Of a stretch of DNA of 64,000 nucleotides, positions 9,104 to 21,700 are shown piece by piece. The notes under the pieces were generated by a model. The model had not been told where the DNA came from. It did not search any database and saw only the letters and a program-made list of their open reading frames with translations. This stretch comes from Steromphala cineraria (Eukaryota; Mollusca; Gastropoda; Trochida; Trochidae): contig OU744730.1 of assembly GCA_916613615.1 (NCBI GenBank), positions 18,827,406 through 18,891,405 on the forward strand. The letters run 5' to 3'. A program made the position numbers and the translations under genes. Within the stretch, counting starts at the first letter, position 1. Every line of letters begins with the position of its first letter.

Positions 9104-12100
9104 TTCCCAGAATTCTACAATCAAAATCAATTTCCTGTATGGTATTTAATCTCCGCTGCAACAGTACATGCTTGAAGCCCATGTTTGCCCGAACCCAAGG
9201 GATCAACTCTGATCAGAATTAAGTCACTTGATGAGAGAGCGTGGAATGGGGACTACAAGATGTCATATTGGGAGTGTGTTGACTCTTATTGAAGGAAAAA
9301 AGTTTCTAGAACGCGGGTCAACACTCGATGGACGTTGGTTTCCTGTTTGATGAAATAACCCTCCGTGTTAGACCCTTAAATTTGGAGGAAAATACATTTT
9401 GGACAAAGTGACCAAAATGTAATTTCTTTGTTTTACACTGAAATAGGCCGTATTTTTTTTTTAAAAATTGTTATTTCACGCAGCTTATCCAAAATTACCT
9501 TTTGACTTACACAAGATTTATGCCATAAACTTGACAAATGTCCTCGTTTTTACAATTGAGATATGCAAATTTATTCATGTTTTAATAGATTCAAGAAGAA
9601 ATATTCCTAATACAATATACGCCATTTAAAATATTTTATGATAAAAGTTCAAACGTCACGATTTCAAACAATAAAACAATAACAACATTACAGGGCATTA
9701 TCAAAGCACTTCATCTCCCATCAAAACGGTTGTAGCATTGTCTTGTGTCCAGTTAAATTTTTCCATGAAATTCTTATGCTGCTAGAAAACTTGCAATCAC
9801 TTCGACGTTTTTCTTATATTATTAGTACTAATGATCTTATTCTAGCGTCTCCATAACCTGCCACGATATTCTTACAATATGCCCTTGTCTTTCTATGGTT
9901 TGTTCAGATTTTTGTAACTAGCATTCTTGTCCTATATGTTTATTCTCATTGTATTCTGTAAATATACTTTTAACCTTTGTTTTGTACATTTTAAATGTAA
10001 CATTATATGTCTCTTATAAGTCGCTGAGGGACTTGCTTTTGTTTTACTTTTATCTTATATACATTTTATTCTACTGGAGTGAGACATGAATAGTTATTTT
10101 GTCTGTCTTCGGGTTCATGCTCTTCTGGAGATCAACTCACTTTATTTGTAATGGTCGTCGCTTTGCTGAAAATTTTATACGCCAACAATATAAAACATAA
10201 AACCATTACAACAATTATGCAACACATTGCAAACATGAAGCGACTTGATTATTCAAACATTATTTGAATTGCGCTTCATCTATTTGTGTAAATTACCAAA
10301 GAGAAGAATTGAATTTCCTCTCAATAACTGTTGTTAACATAACCGTAAGGGAATGATAACACCCTGTGCCTTGATTTGAACGCGCTGTTGTCATCCAAGA
10401 CCTCACTCCGTTATGGGGAATTTCACACTATCAAGAGGTCGAATACTTTATCGAATTCAGAAAGTTGAAGTCGGTCAACGTCCAAGAACGTTCTTAGGGT
10501 TCACTTGATTAATACGTAAATTCAGATGCAACTGAGTTGGTTTCACGGATGTAGATATATATGGGTTTTTTTTATTTGGACTGTTGAAAAAAAAATCCAT
10601 AAATGATTTGATTATCTTAAAATATTACAAATTGATTTATGCATACATTATTTGGTGTTCTTACATAATCTTGATAAATTTATCTCAACAGTTTTGTATT
10701 ACGTTTTACTGTAATGGAACTGTCGATCTACATTTATTTAGATTGGTTATTACACACTATGATGGTTTTTATATAATTTTTAACGTTCATAAGAACTATT
10801 GAGCAATGACAAGGTAACATATGACCCATAACAAATACTGAAATATCTAATAATTTATACTGTATCACTGATTCAATATACTCATTCAACTGATATTTTA
10901 GCAAACTTGCACTTCAGTTAAGTATTTCGAGTAAATAATTAATAAAACATGTCCATTATTCTTAAAGATCAAAGAGAATAGTTATGCAAATGTGTTTCTT
11001 TCAGCACATGCTATTTTTGGTTTATAACGCACAGGTGTTAATTCAAGTTTAAGATACGCCCATATATTTATAACTATGGTGATGCAGCACAATACACACT
11101 TATAGACAACCATGCATGACTGTAAACAATGGCAGAAACTATGCACGCCCTGTAGATCGATGTGGTTTACAAATGGTCTCTAGAAACAAGGATAAACATC
11201 GTATAAATATAAAGGTCGGTATTAAAATTAGCAATGTGGGAAACCACAAGTGCAGAATACAGTGTTGGCGTAAATGTTTCGAGACCCGGCGTCTATTCGA
11301 GGAAATACGGTGCTGAAAGTTATTGGTCGGAAAGGAAAGAAATTATCAAAGTGTTAAAAACTACACAACGCTTAATAAAAAAAGCAAAACATGAAATGAA
11401 AATAGTAAAACGAAACTAAGGACATAGTTTAAAATAATAGTACAATTAAGGTAATTGTGTTGAAAGCGGAGAGTCACCAGGATATTGTATTCAATGTATT
11501 ACTGATGTTTCTACATTTATATTCATCAAAGGAACAGTCTGGTCAATATGTTAAACAAAATTCGTTTTAATCATTAACGGTTTAAGTGAAATGCAAACAC
11601 TTCTTCCCTTGTATAAGTTCAACACTGATCGTCGGACTGTCTTTAATGACGAAGGCTATGGCTAATTTGCAGGGACTACTAACTTGAGAAGTAGAAAAAA
11701 ATGTCCATATAATATTATCATTAACCCATTGAGTTATATTTGTGTATCCTAATTTTGAAAATAATTATTACTAAATTGAGATAACAAGAATATGTTCAGG
11801 AACGTTTGTTATTAATTATCAATATGTCCTATTAACGTATTGTACATGAAGTCCATTTCGATTATGGTTTTTGAATAATGTAAGTTGCAGAAACATGGGC
11901 TGTGAAAAATGAAGCTGAAAATTACAAATAAGAAGAAAAGAAAAAATTAAATTCATAATGGGAAAAGTAAACCAATATAATACTTAAATTTCATTATTAC
12001 AAATCCTGACATTTATGAAATGATTATAAAAATCGATTTAACATCTTAAACGTCGCAAACCTGAATAAAGAAGTTGTATATCCATAATATTGCCTTCATC

Positions 12101-12299
12101 TTCTTCATCATCGCAACTTCTAGAATGCCCATCAAAGAAGAAGTTAACATCTTTTGACAGATTGAGCAAAAACTATAACTATCTGGAAATAAACCAAAAA
12201 GTACTCAGTTAAATGAAAATTAATACCAAAAGCAAAGTTCCTAGAAGAGAAACTTGTTTTCCTTGTAAGATAAGCGGACAATTGAAGTGCAAATGTCTG

Positions 12300-12462
12300 T
12301 TTACTCATCAGTGACGCTAAGGCGCACTTGGTATCTGAAATAGACTATAGCGGTACGCACAACGTCGACGCGAGTTACTTGCCCCTTGTACTGTCTGGCA
12401 ACCGGCAGAACACGGATCGCACGCGCTAGTTCGCTCGCTGGCCGTCTAGCTATGACAGAATC
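12300..12462 (+). promoter_or_regulatory. Spire promoter and 5' UTR region
   Basis: Base composition changes sharply before the Spire start. The stretch is rich in CpG (CGACGCGAG, CGCACGCGC, TTCGCTCGCTGG) inside otherwise AT-rich DNA, as at many animal promoters. No TATA box is visible. An in-frame TAG at 12427-12429 shows that the ATG at 12463 is the first usable start in its frame. A second ATG at 12452 lies out of frame and overlaps it. The transcription start is not determined. Confidence 0.45.
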
Positions 12463-12745
12463 ATGGCTCTATACGGAAAGGCCACTTCTTACACCAAACT
12501 TGTTATCAACGATCATTTCTCATTAGCGGATCTTGTGAAAAGTTTTAACACTGCCATTAATGAGGAACAAGCATGGGCAGTGTGTTTTCAATGTGCACAA
12601 TTTTTTCTTCGCGGACAACCCCAGGAAAAATACCAGGATTTATATCTGTTTGGAAGTCAAGCTTTGCGACTTTCCAAAGACGGTGAAATAAATATCGACT
12701 CCCAAGTGCTTGCTAACAGCGGATCTGGGAAAGGACCACCCGACA
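12463..12745 (+). CDS. SPIRE: Spire exon 1: start codon and first half of KIND domain
   Basis: Starts at an ATG with A at -3 and G at +4. It encodes a short leader (MALYGKATSYTKLVINDH) and then the KIND core, including FNTAINEEQAWAVCFQCAQF. The later part, with LRLSKDGEINIDSQ and a glycine/serine-rich GSGKGPPD, corresponds to the variable loop before the second KIND helix set. The donor is CGACA|GTAAGT, leaving one base of the next codon (phase 1). Translation past the donor soon leaves family similarity, which supports the boundary. Confidence 0.9.
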
Positions 12746-15700
12746 GTAAGTATATGTGTATATTTTACTTAGAAAATTCAAATATACGAGATGACAACAC
12801 GGGTGATCATTGATTTCAAACGATCCAGATTTGAAATTGACAACCCGGCCTCGGTGGACTTCCTACTGGGCTAGTGCATACAGGTTCATTCTTAAAATTT
12901 CTAGGACGATTTCATTATGCCGCATTCCTTCATGGGAAATATCGATCTATGATAATCGTATTGGAGAGTTCCGACCTTCTAGTTTGGTAGTGTTCACTTT
13001 GAAAATGCTCAAATCTGTTACGGTTGAGGCTACGTATTTTTAGATGTAACATTTATTGACTGTCATAAATGATTGTGCTGTCCAATATTCAAATATCGAG
13101 GGTTATAAACCAGGCTGTTAACTATTTTGTGTATCTCGTAAAGATGGTTTCATTGTAATAAAGGTGACCCATTATTGGTTGTGTGTGTATCCTGCTTATT
13201 GTTAAATTGCGAGAACAAATAAATTTTGACATTTAAACATTTATTCATGAACTAGATCTGTAACATTTTGTGTAGTACACTAAATGATCTCAGTCAGGGA
13301 ACCAATGTTTGTGAAACGAAATATACAAACAATTTGTATATTTCACCCAGAAAATGAAAACAAATTAATACTTTGTTTCAGAATGACAATTGTATTAATA
13401 GTTTGTGACACTGTGAACACATTGTATACTTTGTCAATGATTTATGAGAAAGTATTGATATCAATGTAATACATTGTATTCAGCAAATATTCAACTAGTA
13501 AGTTATAAAAAAAAATTCAAACTATGCAATTGATTTATGAACATAAGTATATTTTAAACTTCAAAATTTATCCAATTTCAATATGTAAGTTGCCTATCAA
13601 ACATAAATTCACAAAATTTATTAGTAAAATGTCAAAACTAATTAGGTTAATCAGAAACACTTGACACCCTAATAAGAAACCTGTCAATTTGATAAAGCAT
13701 ACATGTACAGGGTTGACGACATAAGCACACCTGCTAAGACAGTATGACAATTCAATTAGAAGTCATCAAGCTGCAATCAACAAGCGTGAATCCCAGTGGT
13801 CAACAGATCCTCAAAGGTGATTGGGTGATACCTTGACAGCCTTCGTACATGTAATTTCACCTGTAATTAGAGAGGAGAAGGTATTAAAGTCCTCAGGTGT
13901 TACACCATTGTCTTCATAGATTGCCCAAGGGTGTATTTGCATCTCTGCATCTCATCACTTCAGGGGTCTGGCTGTTCCTCTATAACCATTAAGTAATTAC
14001 AGGTAGCCTTTCATAATGAGAAGAAACCGGTTTGGAGAGCTGATGATAAGACTTTCTCCTTGAGGGAGATAGGGTGATAAAAGCAGGAAATGTCTTGGCC
14101 AGGAAATGTCAAAATAATCTTGTTAATGAATTATGAAATAAACATAAACATGTAGTCTTTGAAGAGCATTTACTAAATGCCATTTAGAAGAGGCAAATAT
14201 ATGCAAGATTTTCTGGATGACAATTTTTTTATTATTAGAATACAAAGTGTTATGGAGTATATACATATTTACTTATTGTTATTAAGAAAATCTATCTTTT
14301 CATAAATAAATTTGTATTCAACATGTAAGACAATGAAATATCACAATTATGTATCTTAAATGAATGAGCAAAAACTTACTACATGATAATTATATGTAGA
14401 TTTTCAATAATGTATGCATTTCTTCGTTTTGCCCAAATTTATCTGTCGTTCAACATGACACTTTTTTGGTGATAATGAGTCTTACTACATGACAAGGATT
14501 TATTGTAGTGTAATTCAGGGATGTTTTTAATAATTTGTTATAGACACCACTGAATGTGTTACTAGTTTTAAATCTGACAATTAAGACAAAGGTAGAAATT
14601 TTTCTAATTCTTTATATGAAATCTCTCTTTAAAAAAGTATCTGTCATTGTGGCTATTTACCATATATTTAGAAGAGATATTTTGGAACAAGTATGACTGA
14701 AAAATTTAGATGACCACTTTAACATTGTTTAGATTTATCACAACATTCATCGAAAACACCGACTACAATCAGGTCTCAGAAAAGGTTTTAAAATACATTG
14801 TCTCTCTACGGTTGAATGCTTTGGAATTCCAAGTTTGAACCACCATTATCCCTGATGTCACGTTACTGCTAAATATGATATGTGTGGTAGTAGCAGCCAA
14901 TACAGTTCATGTCTAAAACCAATAGGCCTCCTACGCTACGTTTGGACATTACTAATATAGGTGTGTGCATGTGAAATATGTCTACACTTCATAAAGCAAT
15001 AGTATTTTATAGTAAGAGGACTCTAAAGGTGTAGTGTAAAGCCTTGCTTGGGGCAGGTGAATTTAGACTACCCCACTTGGTCGTCTAGTTAATGGGTCTA
15101 TACAGCTGAGTCACTTTATTTTGGTGGGAGAGGAAATACTTGTATAAAGACCAAGCATTATAATAATCATAAGAGAGGAGAAAGTCAACAAGAGAAATAA
15201 GCAGTGGGGAACTTGTTTATCATGCTTTGATCTATTTCATTGAATGGAATTAATATTGCTATATGAGATTATGTTTCTAGGATGAACCCTGTGACCCTTT
15301 GAGTCAGGGTAGCTTGACCTACCCCTTGTCACAGATTAAATTTGTTATCTAATTGGTTTAATTGTTTAAGACTAATGTTATTTAATATATGGTTACAGAT
15401 TTGTTCACTTATATACAAGGTCATGGAGCTATTTCAAAATAATGTTAGGGTAATTCAAAATTTTAAAACCTTTATTGTCACGATTACCATATTTAAATTT
15501 TGTGCGTGTGACTTTGCAAGTTTATCACCCATAAACAAGGTAGTTACAAAGCTATAATCACCGGACGTAAATCTTATCCACCACCTGTGTAGTGGGATAT
15601 TCTTGTTAATGACTGTTTGACTGATGTGGCTGACCACACCATGATAGCTGGTTTCTCTGCGATGAATATTAATAAGATAGGTGTCAGAACGTACCCCTGT

Positions 15701-18700
15701 CACACTCCATCTCTCAATGCAAATCTCTCTGAGAGGTGTAAAGGGCAAGGAAGTTAGCTAGATGGTCAACCCAGGTTTAAAACTAATTTATGAGAGGCGT
15801 ATGTACACCTTGCACTAAATATTTTAGATAATACTACTTATGTTGCCAGCTTCTAACAAATTGCTACTACCAATGCTCCTTTATCTAATAGGACTTGTAA
15901 AATTGTAGTTTCATGTTTTAATATTCATTTTGTTTATCAGGAAGTTTTATGCCTCTTTATAGACTCTGTCACACTGTTGGTCTTTTCAATACTTAGTCGC
16001 CTTGTTAATATCTGTACCATGATGTATGTGAATAATACTGTAGTAAAGAAAAGTATATGTAAAGTTTCAGTGTCTTCCAGGAATATAAAAATCTCCATAA
16101 ATATAAGCTTTATCATGAAAAATACTTTTAAAATAGGTTATTTGGTTGTGCCTTTTACCCGCAAAGTTTTTCTTTGAAATCAGTTTTGTTGAAAGATAGA
16201 ATACATCAAACGTCTTTAGTATATTGCCTACATCCATTAAGATATGCATTTTCAGTCCCGCTTCTGTATTGCAAATGCTATCGCAAAATGTTTAATCCAA
16301 TATTTTTAAACCAGCCTTGTATTACTTACAAAATGATGACACATAAGCTACGTCTTCAATGTGAGTTCCGCATGTAAGGACCTAGTAAACATGAGCGAGT
16401 CAGGTTGTGTATTGTGTATTGTATAACTTCTCATTGGGTGGGTGTGGGAACCGATCTTCTCTGTCTAGTTATTCATTATTTATCTTTCCTGTAGCCGCCT
16501 TGCTCATCCGCACGAAATAACGCTTTTCTTGAACAAGATTTGAAAATTTGAATTTGTCCTTCTTTTGTCTCTAACATGCAGGCTACTACCGAAGTTGTTT
16601 TGTTGGTCTAAACAAATTTTTTATTCTTTTGAAAGTATGTATATAAATACATATAATTTTAGTTTGTTTAATCTACTTTGTAATTTTAATTGGAAAAAGT
16701 TGTGATTAGCTAGATATATGCTTTGTCTTTTAGTGGGAATAAACACTTATATACTGGTCATAAAATGGTGTTTGAATAACTTGAAAGAAGAAATAATGTT
16801 CTGTTTATGTGGATGTTAAATCATGTGAGAAATAAAAACAACTTTTGTAAGATGAATTATTTGCCTCTTGTATCTTATATATATACTTGTATAACCAGCT
16901 TACATATCATATGCTCCAACCCTCATATCAGAAACTACACAAGAAGTGAGATAAAGTTAAGCGCTGAATTCCAGTATTGTTGTAATAGTTTGAAATTAGT
17001 CAGTTTGTTGGCAGTCACAATGATTGTTATGAGCTAGGATTCAAGAATCCTGCTGTGTAATTGTCTCATAGACTTGCTTTGGCTCTGAAACACATAAAAG
17101 GGACAGTTCTATCTATTGGAATCCAAATTTGTTTATGCACCCTTTCTTCATCGAGTTGTTAAATATCAATCAACAGAAATACAATACCCCCAACTTGGTT
17201 ATGTTTAAAGATAGTTTTCATTATAAGGTTCTAATTAATAGCATTATATGCGTAAACTGGAATTTCACCTTGAATTTCGTTTCCACAATACATATCCCAA
17301 TAGCACTGTCCCTTTAAGATGAACATACATTACTTATACTGAAGTTTTTAAATCAAAATTGTTTTTTTCATATTTATCGACTGAAAGAAGTTTACAGTTT
17401 GCAGGTGTCATACCTATGTGATAGGATACAGCTTGATTAATAGCTAATGGGTTATGCTAAGGAAAGTAGTGTTTTATTTTAAGTTCTATACCTAAAAATC
17501 AAGAATTTGAATTTCTATGCAAGAAGGATTGAGTGATAGTTAAAATACCAAATAATATATAATTTAAGCATGTATCAATTCTAATTAAAAAAAAAAGATT
17601 AATGTCAGTTTAATCTGCAGACATAACCTTGCATTTACAACAGCTTAGATAGTGCACAGCAGGAAGAGTTTTGAGAACTGAGATACAGTCAATAGGACAC
17701 ATGTGATGGTTGGCAAAACAACAAGTTGTTTAATTAATGTAGGGTTGTGTGCCAGCTTGCTAGAATGTTACACCAACACTGACACATACCTGCTTTCAGC
17801 TTGTCACATTGATATACTACGCATTTGTATTGACAATCATTTTTCTAAATTACTGTAAAATTGTTTGCTGAAATGTTATACTTTTGTATTTGTACTCTGG
17901 CCAACCTAGCCTCCGATACTGAATAATTAAATCTCTCTATTCTGATAATTATTCAATTTAAGTAATCATACATTGTAAAATATATATTTGAATTTGAATA
18001 TTTGAGTCTGATGAAGGGGGTCCAACCCCTGAAACATGTAACTGCAAAATTCAGCCCCTCCTGTTCCTACGGCGGCTGACTTCATGGGTTGATGACAGTT
18101 ATCCCCTCTTTTTTGAATTTGGTTATGAATATTTCAATAAATATTAATCCAAATAAAACAACAAATGATTTAATTAGGTTCTCTATTTCAATATGAAGTT
18201 CGTAGGAACAAGTTTGCTTTTATGACTTAATCCTTCTCCCTGTTTCATCTTTGAATTCATGTCTATATGGATCTTGACAACAGTGAACGTATTTGTTTGA
18301 TCTCAACAATTTGACAATGATGAAAGTAGTGTTTTTCATCTTTGTCTATGTAGGGATTCTCTTTCACAAAGGACGATTGTGTTTGAGGTTTCATCCCCTG
18401 GGAATCAGGACTAGATTAGGAGTTTGTATATGTAGGACATGCTTAGTTGATACCATTGTTGTTTGAAGACCTATTACAGATCCTGAAGGAATCACGTTTA
18501 TCATTTTGTGACAGACTGCTTGCTTTTGAATCATATTGTATGCTAAAGAATAATTTCTGATAAATTTGACTTCAAGATATCGTTACTTATTTGACATGAA
18601 TTTTAGATTTGAGGTGATAATAGTTGATGAAGGCAATTTTATGGATTTACAACTTCTTTATAAAATACTTTACAAACAATATAAGTGTCTACCGTTTGTT

Positions 18701-21700
18701 GAATAATCGCGAACCTTGAATATCAAAATTATCTTCTATAATTGTGCCTGATTTATCCTTTTTATTCAGTTTAGTATTTGTACATCTTAACCGGGGAACC
18801 AACTCAGTTGGTAGAGTATCTGGTCTTCACTAAAAAGAATTTCCATTTTTACTTTGTAATTTGTACAATAAAACCATCCTGTCTCAGGGTACGAATTTTA
18901 CGCTAACTCCACTCATCTGTACCCTGGGCTCAGAAGCTAGATACGCTCACGCAGCCGGACTTGCGATTTAGCCAATCAAATAATTTTCTAGTTGAAATTT
19001 TATCGAGAAGGTGGCGAGAAAGTGATTTGATTAGCTAAATCGGGCCATGCATTCGTACCATGAGACAGGATGCAATAAAACACAATTATTATCTTCCTTT
19101 GATGTGATAAAACCTAATTGAAATGTAGAAATTAAACATTATCGTTCTTCCGTTGAGAAAATTGAAATTCTTTATTGATATCAAGTCAAGACAACTAGAA
19201 GACACTTATACCCACACCGATCTAGATACCGAACATTCTTCCTCTAAGTGAGTGTTGTGTGTAATTTACTGCACTCCTTGTTATTCTCAGTGAAATTAGT
19301 GTGCTACGAAGCCCTGGTATTAAGGGGTAGTACAATTTAGGAGATATAGAAACCCATTCAACCATAACCCCATATGGCTGGATATTGTAATGATCACCTG
19401 TCAAAATTTATGCATAACTTGTCAATCATTGTCGGAAGTATGGGTTACTGGCTGTTTTGAAATTAATGCCTTTTCAACCATAACTGGTTATAAAGGGACA
19501 TTTTTATCTCTTTCACTGGGGAAAATACCATAAAATGCATAGCAAATGCATAATGAAGAAGGCAAGCTTGTCGCTTCATAAAATTTAAGGCAATTATAAG
19601 GTGATAGTACCTTGATATAACCATAGTTAATTTGTATTGAGTTTTGTTTAGGTGGTATGCTGTCTGCTACCTGTGACAAGAGTTATGGTTCTTTATCAAC
19701 ATTCCATAAGGGTGTATCATCAGTGATATATAGCTTGTACAATATATGTTGCATGAGATTAAAGGTTTAGGTAGTATTTTATTAGCTGATCAAGTCACTG
19801 TTACAACTCTGGTGACTGCTTGTAGACTGTTTTTGTCTATCATATTTCATCAATCTTCTAACACAGTGTCAGAACCAGTTTTTCAGAAGCTTCCTGATTG
19901 GCTTAAATTTGACAGCACCAGACAGAATAACCAATGGGTGATTGTTTGAGTATGTAATACAGAATATGTAACTCTGAGCTATGTAATAATCCTTGGATTA
20001 TTAGGGTTAGGTTAAGTATATTGGTTTTGAATGAATATTTACCCAAGTGAGCTAAAAAATAGTTAGGTGACCTTGAGGGGAAAAGATTCTTAAGGGATAA
20101 AGTTGAATAATATTATTTTCCAATTTCAAAAAGTGGTTGCTAATCCGAATGACTTTTATTACTTATCAAAAGACCATCAAATATGATAGGTTTAAGTTTG
20201 CTAATGTTATGAGATGCTGTTGATTTTTTTTAGTCTTTTATGTCAACATGGAATGCATAATAGGATTAAATGAGATCTAAATATTTCATGACCTTAATGT
20301 CTGTTACACATTTATTTACATATATAAGTCAATAGGGTTTTTAAAAGATATCTCTTCATTGTTATTTGTAACTGGCAGGTGATTAAACCTGATGTAACCT
20401 ATTTGGATAAGATGTTGTCTGATAATGTAACAATTTCAAAGTAATTGATAATGAAGTGTGTATACAGCATATTGTGTAGGTTTAAATAGATTTATTCAAA
20501 TATGTTAAGTGATATAGCAACTTTTTTAAATTTTGGTTAGGGCTCTTGATAATCAGAGTTGTCAGAAAATGTAATGTATTGTGAAAGTGTAATCATCTTT
20601 TTTTAAATGTTTTTATTTGAAACCAAAAACAAAAATCAAATCAGTTTCTAAGAGTATCTAAATGTTGTATCATTTGAATCAACAATTCAAGTTATCAAAG
20701 AAATGTATGTGTTGAAATATGAGATTCTGTATATCATGTTAAACTACTTAAGACTAAACACAATTTCCGCTATACGGTATACCCCTCGCAAGAAATTAAT
20801 CAACACAAATATTTCTTTGGCAAATATGTTTATCATTCTAGCCAGCCATACATAGGGTTATAATGTTGACAAAAAAATCTAAGGCTAAATAACGCTACTT
20901 CAGTTAACTTAACACATTGGATGAACATAATCATCCTTAAAATACTCACAAAATGAACAAATTACCAGTTGCTTCATTTTTGTGTTACATGAATAGTTCA
21001 GACATCGTCAAATGATACTGAAATTATAAGGAAGCAAGGAGAATGTCTCACAAGCTCAGTCAATATGGCGGATGTGCGGCCATCTTGTTTGTCTGTTTAA
21101 AGCATATTGGAAGTGTCGCAAACTAAACAATGATTAACATGCCATAGTTGATATAGGAAGGAAATTGTCCTGTGCAGAAACAAGTATTGACAACACCGAT
21201 AAAGGAAAAAACATGCCTGACAAAAATATCATTTTGCCAAGGAATTTGATCAAATATCACAGTTTTCTGTGACAAAGTGAACTATTTGGCAAAGTTGCGA
21301 AATAAATATAATTTCGATTGTTTCTCTGATTCTGTGAAATGTTGTGGTTATGTTAGATACAGAGTTAAATTGCAAAAACAAATAAAGAATTAGGAATCCT
21401 TTTTAAAAAATCTGGTAAATCTATAATGCTAACACTTTTTTCACAATTTTGCAAAAATGTTATCTTTAAGCTAAAAGATTTTTCTCTGGAAAGTTTGTTT
21501 CTTGTAAAACAAGTGAGATAGCTATTTGAAAAGCTGACATGTTTTGAAATTGTGTAAATTAATTTGGGTATGAAAGAGGAAGTGTACAAGATCGCCATTG
21601 AATTGAACCTTTTTCTTTTTCAAACATAAAAAGTGCATTGCTTTATAAGAGTTTATGAAGAGCGTTAACAACCTTCTAAGAGGATTCTTGAATGAAATTG

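Larger units (their letters stand above)
6161..12299. other. intergenic spacer between eIF6 and Spire
   Basis: No gene is supported here. The spacer holds two local tandem duplications (7255-7975 and 8821-9103), a LINE relic (8226-8510) and a very short CCTAA run near 6709-6724. Open frames such as those at 11116-11419 are short, overlap each other and show no recognisable domain. The rest is AT-rich sequence in which I see nothing. Confidence 0.6.

Noticed and set aside
15455..15748. 97-codon minus-strand frame
   Set aside because: Checked for retroelement motifs because its residue content is less AT-biased, but none was recognisable.
18793..18830. tRNA gene
   Set aside because: Only the 5' half is present; there is no anticodon arm closure, T arm or B box.
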